Assembly: GCA_903898675.1 (NCBI GenBank)
Contig: CAIUGM010000027.1
Span: 1 to 64,000 of the forward strand
Direction: 5' to 3'
From: an uncultured Verrucomicrobiota bacterium
GTDB taxonomy: Bacteria > Verrucomicrobiota > Verrucomicrobiia > Opitutales > Opitutaceae
DNA: 64,000 bases
This document shows, in pieces, positions 50,841 through 57,466 of this stretch; position 1 is the stretch's first letter; each line of letters opens with the position of its first letter. A program made the translations under genes and the position numbers. The notes under the pieces were generated by a model. The model saw nothing but the letters and a program-made list of their open reading frames with translations, was not told the DNA's origin and searched no databases.

Positions 50841-51212
50841 TCATCGGGCGGCGAAGAGGAAAAGCCCGGCCATCAGCGCAAACCAGAGCAGGAAACCCCC
50901 GGCGAGCAGGCGCACCATGAAGCGCCGCGCGATCGCCGTCACCGCCGGGTCGATCCGCAGCCAGGAAACATCGACGAACCAGCGAACCCCGCGGGACATT
51001 TCGGAGCCGGCCAGCGACCGCCATTCGTAGTCGTCCGGAATAAATCCCTCCGCGGCCAGTTCGTGGATGAAGCAACGCTTGCGCTGTTCGCTGAAGGTGT
51101 CGCGGGTGGCCCGGATCGTCACGTCCGCCTCCGACGCCTCGACCAAAACCAGGGTGTCGAGCTCCGGAAAGTGAAACTCGTAGCACCGCGGCGGAATGGC
51201 GTGGGTGGGCAT
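50841..51212 (-). CDS. Unknown single-TM protein in the kdp operon
   Basis: The product is 123 aa. The soluble N-terminal part (YEFHFPELDTLVLVEASEADVTIRATRDTFSEQRKRCFIHELAAEGFIPDDYEW) is followed by FVDVSWLRIDPAVTAIARRFM and a C-terminal TM helix (LLAGGFLLWFALMAGLFLF). I do not recognise it. Placed between kdpC and kdpD on the same strand, it could be a membrane accessory to the Kdp pump or its sensor (inference). Confidence 0.7.
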   Translation of the reverse strand: MPTHAIPPRCYEFHFPELDTLVLVEASEADVTIRATRDTFSEQRKRCFIHELAAEGFIPDDYEWRSLAGSEMSRGVRWFVDVSWLRIDPAVTAIARRFMVRLLAGGFLLWFALMAGLFLFAAR

Positions 51213-51224
51213 CGGAAAAACACG

Positions 51225-51401
51225 TCAGGGTTTGGCCCGCGCCGGGCCCGGCCAGTCAATGCGCGACGGTCCGGCCGCCCGGTGGGTGGGATCCGAGAAC
51301 CAGATCAGCGCCGACAGGAACGCGAGGCCCAGCAGCACCGCCAGGAAGAAGCGCTGGCGGCGCGGCAGCGGGCGGCGGGGTTTCGGGGCGACCCTGGACA
51401 T
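51225..51401 (-). CDS. 58-aa single-TM protein in the kdp operon
   Basis: This very short gene has its ATG at 51401 and TGA at 51225. The product starts MSRVAPKPRRPLPRRQR (strongly basic), then a TM helix (FFLAVLLGLAFLSALIWF) and a tail, SDPTHRAAGPSRIDWPGPARAKP. The positive-inside pattern puts the N-terminus in the cytoplasm. It sits 15 bp after kdpC and 12 bp before the 123-aa gene, so translation with its neighbours is likely. No family is recognised. Confidence 0.7.
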   Translation of the reverse strand: MSRVAPKPRRPLPRRQRFFLAVLLGLAFLSALIWFSDPTHRAAGPSRIDWPGPARAKP

Positions 51402-51416
51402 GGCAGGAGGCCGCGG

Positions 51417-52010
51417 CTACTTGGCCGCGTAGGCCTGGTCGAGGACGAGGTTGAGCTGGAGTACATTGACCGACGGCTCGCCAAACACCCCCCAGTCGCG
51501 GGCGCGGCCGGTCTGGGTGATGAGCGCCTGGACCTGCGCGACGGAAATGCCGCGCGCCTTGGCGACGCGGGCGGCCTGGAGGCCGGCGTTGGTGAGGCTG
51601 ATGTGCGGGTCGAGCCCGCTGCCCGAGGAGGTCACCGCATCGGCGGGGACCACGGCATCGGCGGCGAGGCCGTTGGACGTGCGGTAGGCGGCGACGGCGG
51701 CCTTGATGCTGTCGCTGAGCTTCTGGCTCGTCGGCCCGAGGTTGGTGCCCGAGGAACTGGTCGCATCATAGCCCGTGCCGGCGGCGGACGGGCGCGGCTG
51801 GAAGTATTTGTCGCTGGCGAAATTCTGCGCCAGCAGCAGTGAACCGCGCACGGTGCCGTCCTTGTCCGACACCAGGCTGCCGTTGGCCTGCGCGGGGAAG
51901 ATGGCCTGCGCCCCGGCCCAGACCGCGAGCGGGTAGGCGCCGCACAGCAGCACGGCGAAGATCAGCGTGACGAGCAGGGAGGTCTTGATTTCGAGGAGGA
52001 TGGTTTTCAT
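51417..52010 (-). CDS. kdpC: Potassium-transporting ATPase subunit C
   Basis: The product is 197 aa: one N-terminal TM helix (LLVTLIFAVLLCGAYPLAVWAGAQAIFP), then a periplasmic domain with family blocks GSLVSDKDGTVRGSLLLAQNFASDKYFQPRPSAA, SSGTNLGPTSQKLSD, VPADAVTSSGSGLDPHISLTNAGLQAARVAKARG and GEPSVNVLQLNLVLD. It stabilises KdpA/KdpB and raises K+ affinity. Normal length. A 116-bp palindromic spacer separates it from kdpB. Confidence 0.96.
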   Translation of the reverse strand: MKTILLEIKTSLLVTLIFAVLLCGAYPLAVWAGAQAIFPAQANGSLVSDKDGTVRGSLLLAQNFASDKYFQPRPSAAGTGYDATSSSGTNLGPTSQKLSDSIKAAVAAYRTSNGLAADAVVPADAVTSSGSGLDPHISLTNAGLQAARVAKARGISVAQVQALITQTGRARDWGVFGEPSVNVLQLNLVLDQAYAAK

Positions 52011-52028
52011 GGGAGGAGATTTTTTTTA

Positions 52029-52113
52029 TTTAACGCGGAGGGCGCAGAGGACGCGGAGTTTAAACTGATTTTTGCCTGTCTCTCTCCGCGCTCTTCGCGG
52101 GCTCCGCGTTTAA
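52029..52113. repeat. Long imperfect palindrome between kdpB and kdpC
   Basis: Arm 52029-52058 (ttaacgcggagggcgcagag and on) and arm 52084-52113 (ctccgcgctcttcgcgggct and on) are inverted copies with few mismatches around a 25-bp centre. In the polycistronic mRNA this would be a stable hairpin between the two coding regions. Confidence 0.75.
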
Positions 52114-52126
52114 TCAATAATTGGTT

Positions 52127-54166
52127 TTAGACGAGGTGGACGGCGTTAATGAGGACATCGATGAACTTGATGCCGACAAACGGGATGATGATGCCGCCGA
52201 GCCCGTAGATAAGCAGGTTGCGGCGGAGCATGGCGGCCGCGCCGACCGGGCGGTAGGCGACGCCGCGCAGGGCGAGTGGGATCAGCGCGATGATGACGAG
52301 GGCGTTGAAGATCACGGCGCTCAGGATGGCGCTCAGGGGCGACGCGAGGTGCATGACGTTGAGCGGGGCGATCGCGGGAAAGGCGCCGACCAGCATCGCG
52401 GGGATGATCGCAAAATACTTGGCGATGTCGTTCGCGATGCTGAACGTCGTGAGCGAGCCGCGGGTGATCAGCATCTGTTTGCCGATCTCGACGATCTCGA
52501 GGAGTTTCGTCGGGTTGCTGTCGAGGTCGACCATGTTGCCGGCCTCCTTGGCGGCCTGGGTGCCGGTGTTCATCGCGACGCCCACGTCGGCCTGCGCGAG
52601 CGCGGGCGCGTCGTTGGTGCCGTCACCGGTCATGGCGACGAGGTGGCCCTTGGCCTGTTCCTCGCGGATGCGGGCCAGCTTCATCTCGGGCGTGGCCTGG
52701 GCGAGGAAATCGTCGACGCCGGCCTCGGCCGCGATGGCGGCGGCGGTGAGCGGGTTGTCGCCAGTGATCATGACGGTGCGGATGCCCATTGCGCGCAGCT
52801 GCGCGAAGCGCTCCTTGATGCCGCCCTTGACGACGTCCTTCAGGTGGATGACGCCGAGGACCTCGCGGCCGTCGGCGACCACCAGCGGCGTGCCGCCGCT
52901 GCGGGAGATCGCGTCCACGGCCTCGGTGACCGCCGCGGCATAGGTGCCGCCTTGGGACTCGACCCAGGCCTTGACGCTGGCGGCGGCACCCTTGCGGATG
53001 CTGCGGGCCGGCTGGCCGTCGAGCGGCGAAAGATCGACGCCGCTCATGCGGGTCTGGGCGGTGAACGGGACGAAGATCGCATGGGGCGGCCCGAGCTCGC
53101 GGCCGCGCAGGCCGAATTTTTCCTTGGCGAGGACGACGATGCTGCGGCCCTCGGGCGTCTCGTCGGCGAGGGAGGCGAGTTGGGCGCCGTCGGCCAGGCG
53201 CTCGCGGGTCACGCCCGGGGCCGGGACAAAATCACTGGCCTGGCGGTTGCCGAGTGTGATGGTGCCGGTCTTGTCGAGGAGCAGCACGTCGATGTCACCG
53301 GCGGCCTCGACCGCGCGGCCGGAGGTGGCGAGGACGTTGCGCTGGAGGAGGCGGTCCATGCCCGCGATGCCGATGGCGCTGAGCAGGCCGCCGATCGTCG
53401 TGGGAATGAGGCAGACGAGCAGCGCGATCAGGGTGGTGATGGAGAACGCGACGTTCGCGTAGATGCCGAAGGGCTTCAGCGCGATGATGACGAGCAGGAA
53501 GATGATCGTGAGGGCGGAGAGGAGGATCGTGAGCGCGATCTCATTGGGGGTCTTCTGGCGCGAGGCGCCCTCGACCATCGCGATCATGCGGTCGATGAAG
53601 GTGTTGCCCGGCTCGGAGGTGATGCGGATGACGACGCGGTCGCTGAGGATGCGCGTGCCGCCGGTGACGGCGCAGCGGTCGCCGCCGCTCTCGCGGACGA
53701 CGGGCGCGGACTCGCCGGTGATGGCGGACTCGTCGACGGACGCGATGCCCTCGATGACATCGCCGTCGGCGGGGATCACGTCGTTGGTCTCGCAGACCAC
53801 GAGGTCGCCCTTGCGCAGGTCGGCGGCGGAAACCTTCTCCTCGACGCCGTCGCGCAGGCGGCGGCCGAAGGTCTGGGTGCGGGCGCGCTTGAGCGTGTCG
53901 GCCTGGGCCTTGCCGCGGCCCTCGGCCACCGCCTCGGCGAAGTTGGCGAAGAGGACGGTGAACAGGAGCCAGAGGGCGACCTGCAGGACGTAGCCGAACG
54001 GCTCCTTCGAGGTGAAAAGCTGTTCAAAGGTCAGCAGGGCGCCGATCAGCGTGACGAACATGACCGGGTTCTTCAGCTGGGCGCGCGGGTTGAGTTTCTT
54101 GACGGCGTCAAGGACGGCCTGACGCAGGATCGCACGGTCGAAAAGGGAAACGGCTTGGGTGCTCAT
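52127..54166 (-). CDS. kdpB: Potassium-transporting P-type ATPase subunit B
   Basis: The product is 679 aa, close to E. coli KdpB (682). It shows [12 protein letters not shown] (TGES loop, with the Ser whose phosphorylation inhibits E. coli KdpB), [19 protein letters not shown] with the phosphorylated Asp, [31 protein letters not shown], and [44 protein letters not shown]. It forms the ATP-hydrolysing subunit of the high-affinity K+ pump in the inner membrane. The N-terminus starts [14 protein letters not shown]. It is preceded by an 83-bp spacer with a palindrome. Confidence 0.97.
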   Translation of the reverse strand: MSTQAVSLFDRAILRQAVLDAVKKLNPRAQLKNPVMFVTLIGALLTFEQLFTSKEPFGYVLQVALWLLFTVLFANFAEAVAEGRGKAQADTLKRARTQTFGRRLRDGVEEKVSAADLRKGDLVVCETNDVIPADGDVIEGIASVDESAITGESAPVVRESGGDRCAVTGGTRILSDRVVIRITSEPGNTFIDRMIAMVEGASRQKTPNEIALTILLSALTIIFLLVIIALKPFGIYANVAFSITTLIALLVCLIPTTIGGLLSAIGIAGMDRLLQRNVLATSGRAVEAAGDIDVLLLDKTGTITLGNRQASDFVPAPGVTRERLADGAQLASLADETPEGRSIVVLAKEKFGLRGRELGPPHAIFVPFTAQTRMSGVDLSPLDGQPARSIRKGAAASVKAWVESQGGTYAAAVTEAVDAISRSGGTPLVVADGREVLGVIHLKDVVKGGIKERFAQLRAMGIRTVMITGDNPLTAAAIAAEAGVDDFLAQATPEMKLARIREEQAKGHLVAMTGDGTNDAPALAQADVGVAMNTGTQAAKEAGNMVDLDSNPTKLLEIVEIGKQMLITRGSLTTFSIANDIAKYFAIIPAMLVGAFPAIAPLNVMHLASPLSAILSAVIFNALVIIALIPLALRGVAYRPVGAAAMLRRNLLIYGLGGIIIPFVGIKFIDVLINAVHLV

Positions 54167-54190
54167 GGGATTGGAAAAGGAGAGATTTTT

Positions 54191-54246
54191 ATGTGGAACT
54201 CAGGAAATCAGGAAGGGACCGGTTCGGGCTTTCCTGATTTCCACAT
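54191..54246. repeat. Palindrome between kdpA and kdpB
   Basis: Nested arms atgtgga (54191-54197) / tccacat (54240-54246) and aaatcaggaa (54205-54214) / ttcctgattt (54231-54240) make a hairpin in the kdpA-kdpB spacer. Confidence 0.7.
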
Positions 54247-54249
54247 TCA

Positions 54250-56067
54250 TCAGAACAGGGTTCCCGCGCCCATCAGGTAGTGTTCGACGACGGGACCCAT
54301 CGCGAGGGCGGGCAGGAAGGTGAGCGCGCCGACCAGCACCACGGTGCCGACGAGGAGCACGACGAAGGTGAGGCCCTCGACCTTGAAGGTGCCGGCGCTG
54401 GCGGGGACGAGCTTCTTGGACGCGAGGTTGCCGGCCAACGCGAGGATCGGGATGATCATCAGGAACCGGCCGATCAGCATCGCGATACCGAGGGTGGTGT
54501 CCCAGTGCGGGTTGCCGTCCGCGGGATTGGCGGTGAGGCCGGCGAAGGCGGAGCCGTTGTTGCCGACCGCTGAGCTGTAGGCGTAGAGGATCTCGCTGAA
54601 GCCGTGCGGGCCGGAGTTGTTGAGGCCGGCCTGGCCCCAGTCGGAGATGCTGGCCCAGGCGGTGCCGCCAAGGATCGTCGCGGAGAGGACGATGAGCACG
54701 AGCATGACCAGCTTCACGTCGTAGGCCTGGATCTTCTTGCCGAGGTACTCGGGCGTGCGGCCGACCATCAGGCCGGCGATGAACACGGCGAGGATGACAA
54801 AGATGAGCATGCCGTAGAGCCCGGCGCCGACGCCGCCGAAGATAACCTCGCCGGTCTGGATGTTGAACAGGGGCACGAGGCCGCCGATGGGCGTGAAGGA
54901 ATCGTGCATCGCGTTGACGGCGCCGCAGGAAGCGTCGGTCGTGATGGTGGCGAAGAGCGCGGAGTTAAAGATGCCGAAGCGGACTTCCTTGCCCTCCATG
55001 TTGCCGTCGGCCGCGGCGACGCCGAGTTTCTGATGGATCGGGTTGCCGCGGGCCTCGGCCTGCCAGCAGACGAGCGTGCCGGCGACGAACAGCGCGAACA
55101 TGGCGCCCCAGACCGCCCAGCCGTGGCGCGGGTTTTTCACCATGCGGCCCAGGTAGAAGGTCAGCGCGCTCGGGATCGCGAAGATCGAGAGCATCTGGAG
55201 GAAATTGGAAAGCGCCGTGGGATTCTCGAACGGGTGCGCGGCGTTGGCGTTGGCGTAACCGCCGCCGTTCGTGCCGAGCATCTTGATGGCGATCTGCGAG
55301 GCCATCGGGCCCTGGACGATCGTCTGGGTGTCCACCACCTGGTCGACCAGCACGGGCGTCTTGCCGTCGGCGGCGAGGACCGGCTGGCCCTTGTCATCGG
55401 TCTTCGGGACCTGGACGGTGTAGGGCTCGTAGGTCTTCGCGACCGTGTAGGGCTTGAAATTCTGGATGATGCCCTGCGAGACGAGGAAGAGGGCGAAGAC
55501 GAAGCTGACCGGCACCAGCAGGTAATAAGTGACGCGCACGGTATCGGCCCAGAAGTTGCCGATGGTCTGGGCGGTCTGGCGGGCGATGCCGCGCACGAGG
55601 GCGGCGGCGATGGCGATGCCGACGGCCGCCGACATGAAGTTGTGGATGGTCAGGGCCACCATCTGGGAGAAGTACGACATGGTCGACTCACCGCCGTAGC
55701 TCTGCCAGTTGGTGTTGGTCGTGAAGCTCGCTGCGGTGTTGAACGCCAGGTGCGGGCTGAGGCCGGGGAAATTCTGCGGGTTGAGCGGCAGGTGGTCCTG
55801 GTAACGCAGGATAAAGTAAGTGAACAGCAGGCTGACCAGGCTGAAGAGCAGCATGGCGACGGTATAACCGATCCAGTTCTGTTCCTTGGCCGGATCGATG
55901 CCACAGATCCGGTAGGTCAGCCGTTCGATCGGGCGCACGACCGGGTCGAGCCAGGTCTTCCCCTTGGGGTCGAGGACCTGCAGGAGGTAAAGCCCGAGCG
56001 GCTTGGTGACGAGGAGGAGGGCGCCGACATAAAGCGCGAACTGGAACCAGGAGTTGGGATTATTCAT
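54250..56067 (-). CDS. kdpA: Potassium-transporting ATPase subunit A, with a loop insert
   Basis: The product is 605 aa (E. coli 557). It is the K+-channel-like subunit with four selectivity-filter loops: TNTNWQSYGGES (about 117-128), TNGGGYANANAAHPFENPT (about 266-284), CGAVNAMHDSFTPIGG, and VGNNGSAFAGL. About 10 TM helices. Compared with the usual sequence it has extra residues near 205-248 (AKTYEPYTVQVPKT, DDKGQPVLAADGKTPV), just before the second filter on the extracytoplasmic side. The same DDKG-PVL-DGK-PV pattern is repeated in the APC transporter of this island. It starts 12 bp after kdpF. Confidence 0.97.
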   Translation of the reverse strand: MNNPNSWFQFALYVGALLLVTKPLGLYLLQVLDPKGKTWLDPVVRPIERLTYRICGIDPAKEQNWIGYTVAMLLFSLVSLLFTYFILRYQDHLPLNPQNFPGLSPHLAFNTAASFTTNTNWQSYGGESTMSYFSQMVALTIHNFMSAAVGIAIAAALVRGIARQTAQTIGNFWADTVRVTYYLLVPVSFVFALFLVSQGIIQNFKPYTVAKTYEPYTVQVPKTDDKGQPVLAADGKTPVLVDQVVDTQTIVQGPMASQIAIKMLGTNGGGYANANAAHPFENPTALSNFLQMLSIFAIPSALTFYLGRMVKNPRHGWAVWGAMFALFVAGTLVCWQAEARGNPIHQKLGVAAADGNMEGKEVRFGIFNSALFATITTDASCGAVNAMHDSFTPIGGLVPLFNIQTGEVIFGGVGAGLYGMLIFVILAVFIAGLMVGRTPEYLGKKIQAYDVKLVMLVLIVLSATILGGTAWASISDWGQAGLNNSGPHGFSEILYAYSSAVGNNGSAFAGLTANPADGNPHWDTTLGIAMLIGRFLMIIPILALAGNLASKKLVPASAGTFKVEGLTFVVLLVGTVVLVGALTFLPALAMGPVVEHYLMGAGTLF

Positions 56068-56079
56068 GGCGGGAGCCGT

Positions 56080-56163
56080 TTAGAATTTTTCCGGGCGGAG
56101 GACCGCCACGACGAGATAGACAAGGAGGGCCAGGGAGATGAGGCCGATGAGGATGTTTTCCAT
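56080..56163 (-). CDS. kdpF: Potassium-transporting ATPase subunit F
   Basis: This 27-aa single-TM peptide, MENILIGLISLALLVYLV followed by VAVLRPEKF, is directly upstream of kdpA. Length, hydrophobic pattern and the L-x-P-E-K-F end are those of KdpF, which stabilises the KdpFABC complex. Confidence 0.93.
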   Translation of the reverse strand: MENILIGLISLALLVYLVVAVLRPEKF

Positions 56164-56198
56164 GGTAAGAGATGGTGGAAGCGATTGGCCGGCAGGGC

Positions 56199-56285
56199 TC
56201 AGCGCACTTTTTCGCAGAAATACACGTAGGCGATGGCGCAGACGAAAAAGGCCACCGAGATGGCGATAAAGGCGAAGTCGTTCAT
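56199..56285 (-). CDS. 28-aa single-TM protein, first gene of the kdp operon
   Basis: The ATG at 56285 gives MNDFAFIAISVAFFVCAIAY then VYFCEKVR: one TM helix with a short charged tail. It starts about 115 bp downstream of the direct-repeat box and 36 bp before kdpF. Similar micro-proteins precede kdpF in other genomes; no function is known to me. The longer frame to 56402 covers the promoter and is rejected. Confidence 0.75.
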   Translation of the reverse strand: MNDFAFIAISVAFFVCAIAYVYFCEKVR

Positions 56286-56573
56286 GCGAGAGTCTCCAGT
56301 TGAAGCCCCGGGCGGGCGGAGCGGGAAAGGTGGTGCGAGTTCATGCCCCCAGCATACCGGACCTGGCGGCCCGGCCCTAATTAAATGCCCAGCAGTAAGC
56401 ATTAAGAAAACATTAACGCCGGCGCCAAACGGTCACGGATCAGGCCGGACCGTCGAAACCCGGTCCGGAAAAGTAACCGGGCAAGACTTGCGGCCGGCCA
56501 TTTTTCGGGAAAACCTCTCGCTTGACACCCCCCCTCGGTTCACTGACTTTGGCCCTCTTTTTCCCATTAATCC
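56286..56573. other. Divergent control region of kdp and rpmH
   Basis: It holds the direct-repeat box (56399-56417) and a -10-like tatgct (minus strand, about 56352-56357) for the kdp operon, plus a ttgaca hexamer at 56522-56527 that is probably the -35 of the rpmH promoter (its -10 is unclear, near 56545). No gene is seen. Confidence 0.6.
56399..56417. promoter_or_regulatory. Direct-repeat box before the kdp operon (predicted KdpE site)
   Basis: The sequence gcattaagaaaacattaac has TTAAG and TTAAC starting 11 bp apart. It lies 115 bp upstream of the first gene of the kdp operon (minus strand). Presence before kdp is the strongest reason to assign the motif to KdpE. Confidence 0.7.
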
Positions 56574-56711
56574 ATGCAACCTACATTCCGCCCGCACCGC
56601 TTAAAACGCGCCCGTAAGATTGGTTTCCGCGCCCGCAAGGCCACCCGCGGTGGCCGCAAAGTCCTCCTCGCCCGCCGTCGCAAGGGCCGCAAGCGCCTGA
56701 CGGTCGTCTAA
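56574..56711 (+). CDS. rpmH: 50S ribosomal protein L34
   Basis: The 45-aa, highly basic product starts [20 protein letters not shown] and ends [12 protein letters not shown]; the xTxxP...RxxGFRxRxxTxxGRxVLxxRRxKGRxxL pattern is diagnostic of L34. It is one base ahead of rnpA, as in most bacteria. Confidence 0.97.
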   Translation: MQPTFRPHRLKRARKIGFRARKATRGGRKVLLARRRKGRKRLTVV

Positions 56712-56712
56712 A

Positions 56713-57075
56713 ATGCACCTGCGCGCCGGGCAACGTCTGCGGCGCAACGACGACTTCCGCGCCGTTCGCGAGCAGGGCCGACGGATCGATTGCGGGGCCT
56801 TCCTCCTGACGTGGCGGGTCCGCCCGGCCGACGCTCCCGCCACCCCCGCCCGGGTTGGGGTGGTCGCCTCCCGCGCTTCCGTCGGCGATGCCGTCCATCG
56901 CAACCGCGCCAAGCGCCGTCTCCGTGAAATTTACCGCCGCCATCAATCCCTTGTGCCGCCCGGCCTCGATCTTGTGCTGACCGCCCGCCCCGCCCTGCTC
57001 CGGCTTGAATTTTCCGACGTGGAGCAACGATTCACCAACGCCTGCCGCAAACTTGCGCCCGTGCCGAATGTCTGA
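56713..57075 (+). CDS. rnpA: Ribonuclease P protein component
   Basis: The 120-aa product carries FRAVREQGRRIDCGAFLLTW at the N-terminal substrate cleft and the RNR signature in ASVGDAVHRNRAKRRLREIYR (RNR in HRNRAKRRLRE). It partners RNase P RNA in 5' maturation of tRNAs. The ATG follows the rpmH stop by one base; the stop overlaps yidD by 8 bp. Confidence 0.95.
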   Translation: MHLRAGQRLRRNDDFRAVREQGRRIDCGAFLLTWRVRPADAPATPARVGVVASRASVGDAVHRNRAKRRLREIYRRHQSLVPPGLDLVLTARPALLRLEFSDVEQRFTNACRKLAPVPNV

Positions 57076-57451
57076 CGCCCGCGACCGCCTCGGTGACCGC
57101 TTACTCGCCTGGCCGGCCCGTGCCGCCGGCGGACTGATCTGGCTCTATCAGAAAACCGTGTCCCCCGCCCTCGCCGTCGTCGTCCCGACCGGCGGCTGCC
57201 GTTTCGCCCCCACGTGCTCGCACTACGCCCGCGCGGCGCTGCAGGAACACGGCCTCGTCACCGGGGTCTGGCTCACGCTCCGCCGATTGGTGAAATGCGG
57301 CCCGTGGCATCCGGGCGGCGAGGATCCCGTCCCGGCCCGAAAATTTTCCTGTGTCCGAACTCAACCGGTAGGGGCGCAGGCTTGCTGCGCCCTCGACCGC
57401 GATGCCACCCACGCTGGGCGCAGCAAGTCTGCGCCCCTACTCTCCGTCTGA
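57068..57451 (+). CDS. yidD: Membrane protein insertion efficiency factor YidD with repeat-encoded tail
   Basis: The product is 127 aa, against 70-100 in the family. The core is standard: LIWLYQKTVSPALA, GGCRFAPTCSHYARAALQEHGLVTGVWLTLRRLVKCGPWHPGGEDPVP with the conserved Cys residues. The usual end is near DPVP (about residue 90). Residues from about 101 on (VGAQACCALDRDATHAGRSK and so on) are encoded by a family B palindrome that has entered the end of the gene, giving a non-homologous tail. It assists YidC in inserting membrane proteins. Confidence 0.9.
   Translation: MSDARDRLGDRLLAWPARAAGGLIWLYQKTVSPALAVVVPTGGCRFAPTCSHYARAALQEHGLVTGVWLTLRRLVKCGPWHPGGEDPVPARKFSCVRTQPVGAQACCALDRDATHAGRSKSAPLLSV
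57369..57439. repeat. Family B palindrome inside the yidD 3' end
   Basis: It opens taggggcgcaggcttgctgc and closes gcagcaagtctgcgccccta, inverted copies. It is 71 bp long and lies wholly within the reading frame of yidD, ending 10 bp before the stop and 28 bp before yidC. Confidence 0.88.
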
Positions 57452-57466
57452 ACCAGACCCCTCTCC

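Noticed and set aside
48141-51842. Plus-strand open frame of 1233 codons
   Set aside because: It is antisense to kdpD, small genes and kdpC. The translation is Arg/Gln/His/Val-rich without any domain, while the minus-strand genes have full motifs. High GC removes stop codons from antisense frames.
56420-56573. Replication origin beside rpmH
   Set aside because: I saw no DnaA-box cluster (ttatncaca) and no dnaA gene.
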